Below, one piece after another: positions 13,301 to 22,260 of a stretch of 64,000 nt of DNA. The notes beneath the pieces are model-generated. The model saw only the letters and a program-made list of their open reading frames with translations, was not told where the DNA came from and ran no database searches. Position numbers and translations under genes: made by a program. This stretch comes from Branchiostoma belcheri. Its lineage: Eukaryota > Chordata > Leptocardii > Amphioxiformes > Branchiostomatidae. The first letter of the stretch is position 1, and each line of letters starts with the position of its first letter. Location of the stretch: the NCBI RefSeq assembly GCF_001625305.1, contig NW_017804242.1, positions 3,620,263 through 3,684,262 of the forward strand. The letters are read 5' to 3'.

Positions 13301-16300
13301 AAAACTGTGAGAGTCTGCAGAATGTCTCTACAGTGTGCACACCAAATCCTTGTATGAACAATGGTACATGTCTGGAAAATGGTACTGAAATGTACACATG
13401 TAACTGTACAGAAGGGTTCTCAGGGCAAAACTGTGAGACTCCTCAGAATGTGTCTATGGTGTGTGCATCAAGTCCATGTGAGAACAATGGCACCTGTATG
13501 GAGAATGGCACCTCCACGTACATCTGTAACTGTACTGAAGGGTATGAAGGAACAAACTGTGAGTTGGTGAATGAGTGCCTGTTGTACCAACCCTGCCAAA
13601 ATGAGGGAACGTGTGAAGATCAAGCGAATGGATACAACTGTACCTGCACTGCCGGTTTCCAAGGTCAGTTATTCTTTTTACTGGTATTTTGAGAGTTCCT
13701 GTGACTTGCTATGTATAGTTGTTGCTCCTTTTTTTTTAGGCTTCAAGTTTTCTTACAATGCTTTTCTTCACCTCACACAGGTGTGAATTGTGAAACACCT
13801 GTTGCCACCTGCAATGCCAGTCTGTGTCAAAACAACGGCACCTGCAACGGATCAGCTACAAACTTCACCTGCATCTGTCCAGAGGGTTTCTCGGGTACAT
13901 ACTGCTCAGAGAAAGTTCAATTCTGCGCTAGCCAGCCGTGCAGGAACAACGCCACTTGTAACGAATCTGATGCCGGTTTTACTTGTGCTTGCCCTGAAGG
14001 GTATACAGGGTTGCAGTGTGAGGACATTATAGACATGTGTGATACGAACCCATGTGAAAACAACACAAGCATTAACTGTACAAGTATCTTCCCAGCTGAC
14101 TATACCTGTACATGTATCCCGGGTTATACGGGCAAAAATTGCAGTGAGGAGATCGATGAGTGTGACAGTCAACCATGTATGAATAACGCGACATGCCAGG
14201 ACATGGTCGGTGGTTACACGTGCGACTGCCCTGAAGGTTACAATGGCACAAACTGTGGAGAAGTCCTGAGTATGTGTGGGCTAGACCCATGTAATGAGAA
14301 CACAACTCTCAACTGCACTGATATCTCCCCAGGAGATTACAACTGCTCTTGTCTGCCTGGCTATACCGGTAAAAACTGTACTATCAATATCGATGACTGT
14401 AACAGTCAGTCTTGCCAGAATGGAGGAACCTGTATAGATGGTGTGGACTCCTTCTCTTGCCAGTGTGCGGATGGTTACCTAGGGGATACATGTGAGATAG
14501 CGGATCTGTGCTTCACACAGCCGTGTCAGAGTGGTGGAAACTGTACGCTAAGTCAGGACTATCAAAACTACACCTGCTCTTGTACTGAACAGTACTTTGG
14601 AACAAACTGTAGCCTGTACAACTCCTGCCACAACGTGACGTGCCAGAATAATGCAACCTGTAACATTACCGGTACAGGGTTTTCGTGTGATTGTTTGCCC
14701 GGTTATGTGGGAGAGTTGTGTGCTGTGTATGACTACTGCTTGGCGCAGCCCTGCGTACATGGAACGTGTCAACTCCTACCGAACAGTTACACCTGCAGCT
14801 GTGATCCAGGCTACGAGGGGACAAACTGTGAAGACGACATCGATGATTGTGCATCCAACCCTTGCGAAAATGGAGCAACCTGCGTTGAGAGTGGTAGCGA
14901 CCCAAGCGGGCTCTTCTACCTTGGGTACAACTGCACCTGTGCGCCCGGCTTTGTCGGCAGCAACTGTGAAAACGAAACTGATGAGTGTAGTAGCAATCCT
15001 TGCATCAATGGTGGTAGCTGTAATGATCTCGTTAACGGTTACAACTGTAGCTGCTTGCCAGGTTTTGAAGGCAATACCTGTGAATTGGACAGAAGAGGGT
15101 GTGATTCTGGTCCGTGCTTCAATGGCGCCACTTGTGAAGAAGCACTCGGTACATACAACTGTCTCTGTCCTTTCGGTTTTAATGGGACTTTGTGTGAAAA
15201 CAACATCGACGACTGCAGGCCCAACCCTTGCCTGAATGGGGGCGTCTGTACAGACCTAGTTAATGACTTCAACTGCACGTGTCCTGAAGGGTTCAGCGGA
15301 CGGGGTTGTCAGGACACCATCAACTCCTGCTCGCAGTCTCCCTGCCAAAATGGAGGAACGTGCCACTACATGGGAGCATGTATGTGTGAGGATCCCAACT
15401 ACCAGCCGCCAGAAGTGATCGCCTGTGGAGAGCACAACGAAACATGCCAAAGAATAGCGTGCGAAAACGAGCCACTGAATACCTGTGAAGTAAGAACTAC
15501 CTCGTACGAGTGTCAGTGTGCGTCGGGCTATGAAGGTAGTGACTGTGAGGTAGAGACAGATGAATGTAGTTCCAATCCTTGCCAAAACAACGGCACGTGT
15601 TCAGACTTGTTAGATGCCTTCTCCTGTAACTGTAACAGAACAGGGTACACTGGAGAGATGTGTACTGTGGATGTGGATGAGTGTGCAGTTGCAGGAACGT
15701 GTGAAAACGGAGCCACCTGCTCCAACTTTGCAGGTGGTTTCAGCTGCCAGTGCCCTGTAGGATATGAAGGTAAGTTACCTTGTTACCAAAAACCTTGTTA
15801 ACAAAAAAACTTTATACGTTTGTACATATACAATGGAAAGTATGATTGTATCAATTGTATTAAGTTAAACTGCACTGCACTATCAGCTGTCAAACAAGCA
15901 TTACCGGTACTGTTCTTTCAAGCATTACACTTCAAGTGCAACCAAAGAGAAACAGAGAGAATTTTTGAGGGTAAAACTTTCCTTTCCCTTCGTTCGAATT
16001 CTTTTCTTCAGGTAGCACATGTGCAGATCTAGAAGAGAGCCCAGGTCCAGCTGCCAATGCCACCAACCCCTTTGTTTATATAGGTAAGGAACTTCTGACC
16101 TCAGTCCCTCTTTCAACATAAACAGAGAATATTGAATACCAGTAACATTTAGAATTCTTGTTTTCTATCAGTAGAGAAAAAAGATGTACTTATCTTTCAC
16201 TTCCAGTTGTCTCTGAATCAGTTTTCTAAATTTGTATAATTGTTGCAAAGCTCTCCTGATGAGTATAATAATAACAAAGCAGAATGCTTATTTAGAACTA

Positions 16301-17119
16301 TAGCCGTCAAAACAGCCAGACTTGAGATAATTTTTTTTCATTTATAATAAATTGTGCTTGTACTCTCTGCATACTTTCTCCTGTATTGCTTATATTCTTT
16401 GTGGTGCACTTGGTGGTCAATTTGGTGTCTTTTTTCTCCTCTTCCCAGTTATTGCAGAGCAACTCCATTTCCTTTCCCTCTTTCTGATGATAGGTTGGTA
16501 CCCTGGGCCCACAACTTTCCTACTCCCTTGAATCGATTTGATTTGATTTATTAGACTGTATAAGCAGATATTTACAGCCACTCTCCATACCTGCATGCCA
16601 TTCTTGCATAGCCTGGATGCCAGACTGTTTCCTAGGCCTACATTGGTCTGCTCCTCAGATCTAGAACATGTACTGCCAACATATCCTCAAGGAAAGTAGA
16701 CCCAGTCAGCAGTCTGGCATCCAGGCTATTTTTGCATGTCTCTACATTTCAAAGCCTGTCATGAACTGATCTGTTATTCTTCTTAGCAAAAGTTTGATCT
16801 TACTGCATGTCCTTATACATTTGTACAGAATATTCTACGTGTATCAGGTTCACAAAAACATCTAGTCCTAATAGCATGCATAAAGGTAGGGCATTGATCT
16901 TCTAATCATTAAGAGTATGAAGAACTTAATAATTGTTATCTTGCAGGGATTCCCATCATCCTGGTTCTGGTGATTGTTGTTGCTGCGACCATCTACGGGT
17001 GCCGGTACGCCCGTAAGGTCCGCCGCATGAAGGGGAAGTACAACCCTGCCGCGGCGGAGATGGAGGTAGGGACACCTCTGGAGATGCTGGACCAGGACAC
17101 AGAGGAGAGACTTATATAG
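4306..17119 (+). CDS. crb: Crumbs-like EGF-repeat transmembrane protein
   Basis: Cell-surface protein of 1,443 residues. Exons: 4306-4358, 9854-9969, 10324-10527, 10778-10921, 11199-11406, 11864-12018, 12185-12394, 12656-13663, 13781-15769, 16012-16083, 16947-17119; the total, 4,332 nt, closes in frame. Exon 1 encodes only a signal peptide ([17 protein letters not shown]). It ends in phase 2, as exon 2 requires. About 34 EGF repeats follow, many calcium-binding (DxDEC, DIDDC) and many with the sequon NNGTC. A short linker leads to one membrane span ([17 protein letters not shown], about residues 1388-1404). The roughly 37-residue tail has RRMKGKYNP at the FERM-binding position and ends EERLI, the Crumbs PDZ ligand. 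Known Crumbs proteins set apical polarity by binding PALS1/PAR6 and FERM proteins through these motifs. Oddly, no laminin-G domain is present, unlike fly Crb or CRB1/2. Exons 8 and 9 fuse many EGFs, whereas the earlier exons hold one or two each. Alternative: an unrelated EGF receptor with a convergent tail. Confidence 0.85.
4989..5480. repeat. Tandem duplication, about 0.25 kb unit, in intron 1 of the Crumbs-like gene
   Basis: Two diverged copies lie head to tail. GACCATAAAACGAAA occurs at 4989 and 5256, CAGATTAAAA at 5041 and 5318, and CTCACATCCCAATATCAT near 5210 and 5456. The offset drifts from about 277 to 246 bases because of indels. The second copy has lost part of its 3' half. Confidence 0.7.
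5849..6225. mobile_element. Foldback/MITE-like element in intron 1
   Basis: The ends are inverted repeats of about 38 bases with one mismatch. The left end reads TGAATAGCAAAGTTCTTTG; the right end is its complement, ending CTTTGCTATTCA. The inside holds imperfect tandem words of the type GTGCACAGTGAACCAAGTAA and a motif CAGACGGTCATTGAAATGTC. A rearranged fragment of the same family lies at 7015-7120. No coding capacity, so it is non-autonomous if mobile. Confidence 0.7.
6365..6500 (-). mobile_element. tRNA-derived SINE copy
   Basis: On the minus strand there is a B-box match (GGTTCAAGTCC) preceded by a degenerate A-box region (GCAAGGGAGTGGT). It is followed by TTGTGCCCTTGTTAAAGGCA and then CTTCACT, the conserved body seen downstream of the tRNA-like head in widespread metazoan SINEs. 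It lies in intron 1 of the Crumbs-like gene. The 5' boundary is uncertain. Confidence 0.55.
7015..7120 (-). repeat. Fragment of the 5849-6225 foldback family
   Basis: GACCGTCTGTCACCTTCCTC followed by AGGGCAATTCTGACTGGTTC matches the reverse complement of the right half of the element at 5849-6225. The match spans roughly 100 bases with scattered differences. Confidence 0.6.
8087..8454. mobile_element. MITE, GGCCACACC family, copy 1 (intact ends)
   Basis: The termini are inverted repeats of about 30 bases. The left starts GGCCACACCAATTTAATTTC; the right ends AAATTGGTGTGGCC. A 3-bp direct repeat TCA flanks it (8084-8086 and 8455-8457). Three-base T-N-A duplications and GG-starting ends are typical of PIF/Harbinger elements, so this is probably a Harbinger-type non-autonomous element. 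It lies in intron 1 of the Crumbs-like gene. Related copies are at 36155 and 53114, and a relative with the same ends is at 27321. Confidence 0.85.
9497..9537. repeat. Perfect 19-bp palindrome with 3-base loop
   Basis: CAACATTGTACCTATGTTG, loop TAT, then the exact reverse complement. It lies in intron 1 about 320 bases before exon 2 of the Crumbs-like gene. The loop is too tight for a classical microRNA hairpin; it may be a relic of a transposon end or an inverted duplication. Confidence 0.8.
11488..11718. repeat. Dispersed intronic repeat, copy A
   Basis: About 230 bases match a second copy at 41291-41517 in an intron of PPP1R10. Shared blocks include GCAGAACGTACTGCACCTGC, CTGTAGTTTCCAAATATTGT-like sequence and TTCTGATGCAACATTGACCA. 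No terminal inverted repeats were obvious, and the family is unknown to me. Confidence 0.7.
13081..13480 (+). repeat. Recently amplified EGF units inside the Crumbs-like coding sequence
   Basis: Consecutive EGF repeats have an exact 126-bp (42-codon) period: the block GTGTGCACACCAAATCCTTG starts at 13081 (one base different), 13207 and 13333, and a more diverged unit follows. They encode near-identical repeats with the core [12 protein letters not shown]. Identity at the DNA level points to recent unequal exchange. Confidence 0.85.
16608..16729. repeat. Inverted-repeat element with perfect 20-bp arms
   Basis: ATAGCCTGGATGCCAGACTG at 16608-16627 is exactly complementary to 16710-16729. The spacer is about 82 bases. 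It sits in the last intron of the Crumbs-like gene. The related motif TAGCCTGGGTACCATCC occurs near 27425 and 54430, so this is probably a dispersed family. Confidence 0.7.
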
Positions 17120-19650
17120 TTACACAGGAGGAGAGACTTGTACACAACCTGCCGTACGTTTTTTTGGAGGCCACGTTTTTCTGAAAATGTACAGGGCTGT
17201 ACAGGGCATGTGCGTCCCCCGTACTGGCTGTTTCTGCATGGACGTAAATGCTACGGCGTGTCTGCGTGCTCCCAAATCTGTTGGATTCCGTACGGAGGCG
17301 GAACTCAACACTTACGGATCCCAAAATTTGCCAACGATTTTTCAAGAAGACAGCACACAACACTGCGGGTGCACAATTGTGACCCTTGCTTTTTACTCCT
17401 GTCAAAGACTGTTCTAATGTCAGGTGAAGGGTTATAGGGGTAGGTAGATAAAGGTGTATAGGGATGGGAAGTGTATTGAATTGACAACTTCTGTTGTCTG
17501 TGTGCAGCTTCAGCTCTGTTTTAAGTTATAGAAAGTCATTAGGTATACAGGGACATTGCTGTAAAGCAAGATGCTTCAGAAGTAGTATTTTATTTTACTC
17601 ACTTTATGTTCTCAAACATATAACGGTCAAGCTATTTAAAAGTAGGAGGAACAGATGTGATGACAGAACATCTCGGTAAAGACTCCAAAGTGCAATTTAT
17701 ACATATTTTTGAAGAAGCTGTTATTTATTCAAGGGAAAGGCTGTTGCTCATCTTATGTAGAGGTGGTTTAGGGAATTCTTTTTCAAAGAATCACTCAGAA
17801 AGATGCTATTTTTGTACATATCCAAAATGCCTGAGTGGTGAGAGTTAGGGAATGCTAGCTATTTTATTTGACTTTGACAGCTGGAGCATCTGGTATGGCC
17901 ATGGAGACCCCCACTGTTAAGCGGGTGTACCACATGGGGAAACCACATTTCAGAGTCATGTAGGGGTCATGACCCTGGGGCACAGTGGCCAACTGACTTG
18001 TCAGTCTTCAAGTCTTGGTTCCTTAAACAAGCTGCGGTCACACTGTCAATGACCTTCAGACAAATTTCTTGATTGCCAGAAGGTCACTGAAATTCAAAGT
18101 CATCAGAATCAAGCATATTTTTACCTGAAAATGTACCCTATCACATTGGATGGAGCTTCCTATGGACATTAGGTGGTCCCTAAGAGTGGTTCAGTGATTA
18201 TTTGGGTAAAAAATGCCCTTTTGAGCACAAGTTTATCAGGCAAATGATTTTCCTGCTGTGTGATGCAAGCTTTGTGATCAAAAGATCTCACCAGAATGAG
18301 TCATAATCATTTGTAAGGCACAATAAGGAGCGTATATTGCAACTCTCTCAAGAGTTTCCAATTTCATTGGAGTATCAAAACCAAATACTAGTAATTCTTT
18401 GAATATTTTTATCGGTGAATGGTAATGTATGATGTTGAAAACAGGATGTTATGGTGTGGGAGGTGTCATCATAGCCTGTTGCTGGCTGCAGAGAATTTTA
18501 ACATATCTAACATGTTGCAGATAGTGTTAACATGTGCCGGGGTGTACTCCCCACTGGTGAGAGGTATATACCAGATGTATCTGGTACGCATGACGAGATG
18601 CTAGCATGTAAGTCATGACGTTATGTTGTATATATTGTACATAAGAGTCTGAATATTTTTCCTGAGAAGGACCAAAGGTTTTTTCCTCTATTTTGTAATT
18701 GTAGCTGTATAGTAGTGTAGAGATTGTTGTTACATGTGTTCTTCATTATACTATAAGTTACAAAGTTATATGATAAGGTTTTGTAGAAAGTGAGCTGACG
18801 GTTAGAAAAAAGAGCAAGATCTCGTGCCATCCAAAGATTTTGTAATTTTGTATACAAGTTTTTCTATGAAGAATGTATCAAACTTGGAATCCTCCGTAGA
18901 ATTTCTCACTGGATTTAAATCACTTGTTGTGATTTAAGAAACATTGTCCGAACAGGGCAATTTTTGTGTCAAGTTTGGCTTAACGGTGAAATACTTGGAG
19001 CTCTAAAAAGATGTCAAATTGAGACACATTATTCAGCAAGAATCTTTTCTACATTGGGACCTTTCAATTGCTTTTTATTTTTGTTAAATGGCAGACGTCA
19101 CTTGTGTAAAATTTTACACATTGACAAAATACACAAGATGCTAGAAGTGATTGACAGCTGTCCATCACAGCAAATATTTTCTACATATCTTGCCTGAAGG
19201 GTTATGGATCATGTGTACTAAAAATATGTGCATCCATGACTTCTACATTTAGCACTAATGGGGGGCAATCCAGGCATTAGCACTCAACAGCCCCATAAAC
19301 ACATGTCATTTGAAACATTCTGTACATACCAATGTGCTTTGATAATGTCTCTACAGGATGTACACAACAGAGTGCAGCTGTTTTGTACCAGTATTCAATT
19401 TCATTTTTAAAAAAGACAAAATCATTGTGTTCTGAAAAGCAATACTGTGTCTTTATTCACTTCCTAGATATAATGTACATACTACTGGGTGCCAAAGAAG
19501 CTGATATTTGACAATACGCAAGTCAGAGCTAAAGAGAAACATGTATTTGTCATTATATATTCCAGTGTTCGTACATATCAGTTCAGTTCTGTAACTTTTC
19601 GTTTATTCTTTTGTACTAAATCAGGAGAATAAACCAAGACATTGTCTAAA
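17120..19650 (+). other. Long 3' untranslated region of the Crumbs-like gene
   Basis: After the TAG at 17117-17119 there are about 2.5 kb without a supportable coding exon, ending near the AATAAA at 19628-19633. Open frames here (for example 17138-17437) have no recognisable domain and sit on both strands. Treating all of it as 3' UTR is an inference from the lack of a closer AATAAA that I noticed. Confidence 0.5.
19602..19633. terminator. Opposed poly(A) signals of two convergent genes
   Basis: A plus-strand AATAAA at 19628-19633 serves the Crumbs-like gene. A minus-strand AATAAA (TTTATT at 19602-19607) is placed to serve MRPS18B. Cleavage normally falls 10-30 bases downstream, so the two mRNAs would overlap by roughly 40-80 bases. 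Confidence 0.5.
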
Positions 19651-19998
19651 GTCTACCCAAGTTCTCTTCGTTATTCAACAATACCGGTACATGTGATATA
19701 AAGCAGATAGAGACTGGTTCTCCAGGAACTTCTGCCTTGCTGCAGTTCGAAGTAAATTTGCTAGGTGGTACAAAACTACATGGTTCACCCTGAACCAAGG
19801 AGGTTAAATACTTGCCTGAACTTATTATTACAACATTTCAATAATGTTACAGTTTCAATAGTGATGCCATCAACCTCACCAATATTGTAATTTGTTGCCC
19901 CTTGCCAGTGATGATGTTAACTTCACTGACAGTGAAATGTTTAACATTGGCATATTTTACTTTTAGTAATAAGGTACTGTCTGATGATGCAGGAAAGA

Positions 19999-22066
19999 CT
20001 AGCCTGTCTTGACAGTAGCAGTGGAGGGATGTTTCCTGAAATACTCCTCATAATCATACTCCTTATGTGGCACTGTGAAGGGGAGGAGGCCTGTAGTAAA
20101 AGAAAAATAGATACAACTTTCATTTAGCTCCATTGTATCTATGTTGCCAGGACATGTACAGATAAACTGTAGATGTTGGTAAACTGAAACTAACTGAAGT
20201 TAGGGTCCTTATCAAGTATGATGGACGAATTAGGTAACAGATTTGTCCCAAGAAATGAGACCAACTGAAAATGTAGGTACATGTGTATCACAATAAGCAG
20301 GTCGATGGATCCCACTGTGTATGCACTGTGGCATATGTAAAGTTGAAAGCTCCTGTGACATGTCTGTACATGTATCAAGCATGGTCAAGTTAGGGTCCTT
20401 TACCTTTGATCTAGTGCATGTTCAGTTGGAACCATGAAGCTGCTTATTACTTTGTGCAAGGAGATTCCTTGCTGTATTCTACAGTGCATGAGTTAAATAC
20501 AGGTAAATCATACTGGCCAACATACTGTTGGAGAAGCCCTTACCATGGTCTCTAGCCTTTTCAATTTCTCGAACCAACCGTTTGTGCTTCTTCCGGCAAA
20601 CACCTGAAAATTAAGATGATGAAAAAATATGAATCTGTCTGAGAATACAAGATCAAAGGCTGGTAGTAAGGATATAGTATGTTGACAGTTTTTAAAAAGT
20701 GAAAGACCTACCTGTTCTGAGAACATTGTGAAGTTCTCCAGTATGAGGACAGATGAAGTGCTGTAGAAGCTTGACATTCTGGAACACAACAGAACAGGTT
20801 AGTCAGCACTCCTAAGAACACAGATGGTATAATTACTGCATTAAGATGTGCTGTGTGTGTATACCTTTTTACCAATACAACATAAGTCAGTAGCAAATCA
20901 TAAGAAAATTAGTTCATTGTTTCCAGGAATGAAAAGATTTTCCAAACCAAATAACATTTTATGACTTTATGATAATGTCCATATATGAGACCCGTATGAG
21001 TTGTACATACCCTGTAGTCTATGACTAGGTTCTGATCCCTACAGATAGGACAGGGGTTCCCAGTGGATATCCTCCCTCCTCTCTGCAATGGAAATATTGA
21101 TACAGAACTTTATGAAATACATTTGTAGTTGAAAGTCTAAAGACTAAACAAAACACATTGCTGAATAATGGCTTGTGTTTTTGTTTGCGCTTTTTGTTTT
21201 CCTTTTTACGAATTACAACAGATGTTATTTACAACTTAGAAATTTACAACTTGTACACAATGAGGATAACTCACAATGCATGTTCTCCGAGTTTTCTGGG
21301 GTGGCACACTTCCTTTGTGGTTCCGTACATAGTCCCACCAGACTTCCTTATCCTTGTAACGCTCAGCAAATTCTGTAAGTAAATCATAACTTATCATATA
21401 AACTTGTAACTGTTGAAGGTAAAAAAATATGATATATGATAATAAATAATCAATATTTATTGCTTGGCATATGCAAATTTTGGCAAACATTTCACCTCTT
21501 TGGAAAATGTAGTTTCTTGTCTAGATTGCTACATGGAAGAAACCCAATGCTACTACAGTGCAGTAGTATTGGGACATAACTATTTACCTGATGACTGCAG
21601 ATATCTGACACTCTCCTCCCAGGTTACCACGGGAAGTTTTGACTCCTTTGATCCTCCTTCATCATGCTGTTCCTCAGCCTCACACATTACTACTCGTGTT
21701 CTGGACAGGCCCCTTGTCTGTTGTAGGCAGACTGAAGTGGTCCATCGAGCCTGGAGCTACACATCCATAAATCATGAAAAATAGTTTTAGAGAGACAGAA
21801 ATCTGTGGTATGTCGTAGATGTGGAAAATAAGAATCTCATATATTCCGAGTGCAGTACTTTAAAAAAATAATTTGCTATACCGAAGTTATGCTTGGTGAA
21901 AGTGGATTTAGCAACAAAAGCTGTCTTCGGTGGACATTGGCGGCCCCTAAAAGATGTGATCTTTCCTTACCTGCGTCGTTAGCTTTCTCTGTTGAGAAAC
22001 TGCTTGCCAAAGCGGGTAAACTCTTCGTGAAAGTTGGGTGGCCGCAAGTCTGATGGGCGCAGCCAT
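19999..22066 (-). CDS. MRPS18B: Mitochondrial ribosomal protein S18B (small-subunit protein mS40)
   Basis: Component of the mitochondrial small ribosomal subunit. Seven minus-strand exons close in frame: 22066..21971, 21756..21588, 21372..21275, 21082..21011, 20778..20712, 20603..20544 and 20090..19999 (TAG), giving 217 residues. The N-terminus ([20 protein letters not shown]) is basic, hydroxylated and free of acidic residues, as a mitochondrial targeting peptide should be. The core matches human MRPS18B closely: [20 protein letters not shown], then [40 protein letters not shown] and [12 protein letters not shown]. The Cys pair CPIC and the later FIC and GVC cysteines are those of the S18 zinc-binding fold. 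Human S18B is 258 residues; this one is shorter at the C-terminus, lacking the Pro-rich tail. The start was chosen as the ATG opening the targeting peptide, in the context AAGATGG. It lies head to head with PPP1R10, as in human. Confidence 0.95.
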
Positions 22067-22079
22067 CTTGGAAAAAAAA

Positions 22080-22260
22080 TATCACTCCTTGCTCTCGTCT
22101 TTTCTCGTAAATTTCTGCAAAATCTCGCTGTAAAAGTCACGTGACATTACCCGCGCTTTGAGTCACGTGGTCCTGGTCATGTGACTATGATGTCATAGAG
22201 AATTTGGAGAAGAAAGGTAGGTGGAGGTCGCCATTCTTTGTGCTTTTCGAATTTGTCGTT
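22080..22260. promoter_or_regulatory. Putative bidirectional promoter between MRPS18B and PPP1R10
   Basis: Just upstream of the MRPS18B start lie a perfect palindromic E-box GTCACGTGAC (22136-22145), a second GTCACGTGG (22162-22170), a variant GTCATGTGAC (22176-22185) and a CRE-like TGATGTCA (22188-22195). E-boxes of this form bind USF/MITF/MAX-type factors. No TATA box stands out. A good splice donor, AAAG|GTAGGT near 22217, could end a non-coding first exon of PPP1R10. The bidirectional role is inferred from gene order. Confidence 0.6.

Noticed and set aside
12699-15725. Several long open frames antisense or in other frames across the EGF exons
   Set aside because: Shadows caused by the regular Cys/Asn/Gly codon pattern of the EGF repeats; the plus-strand frame has splice sites and domains.
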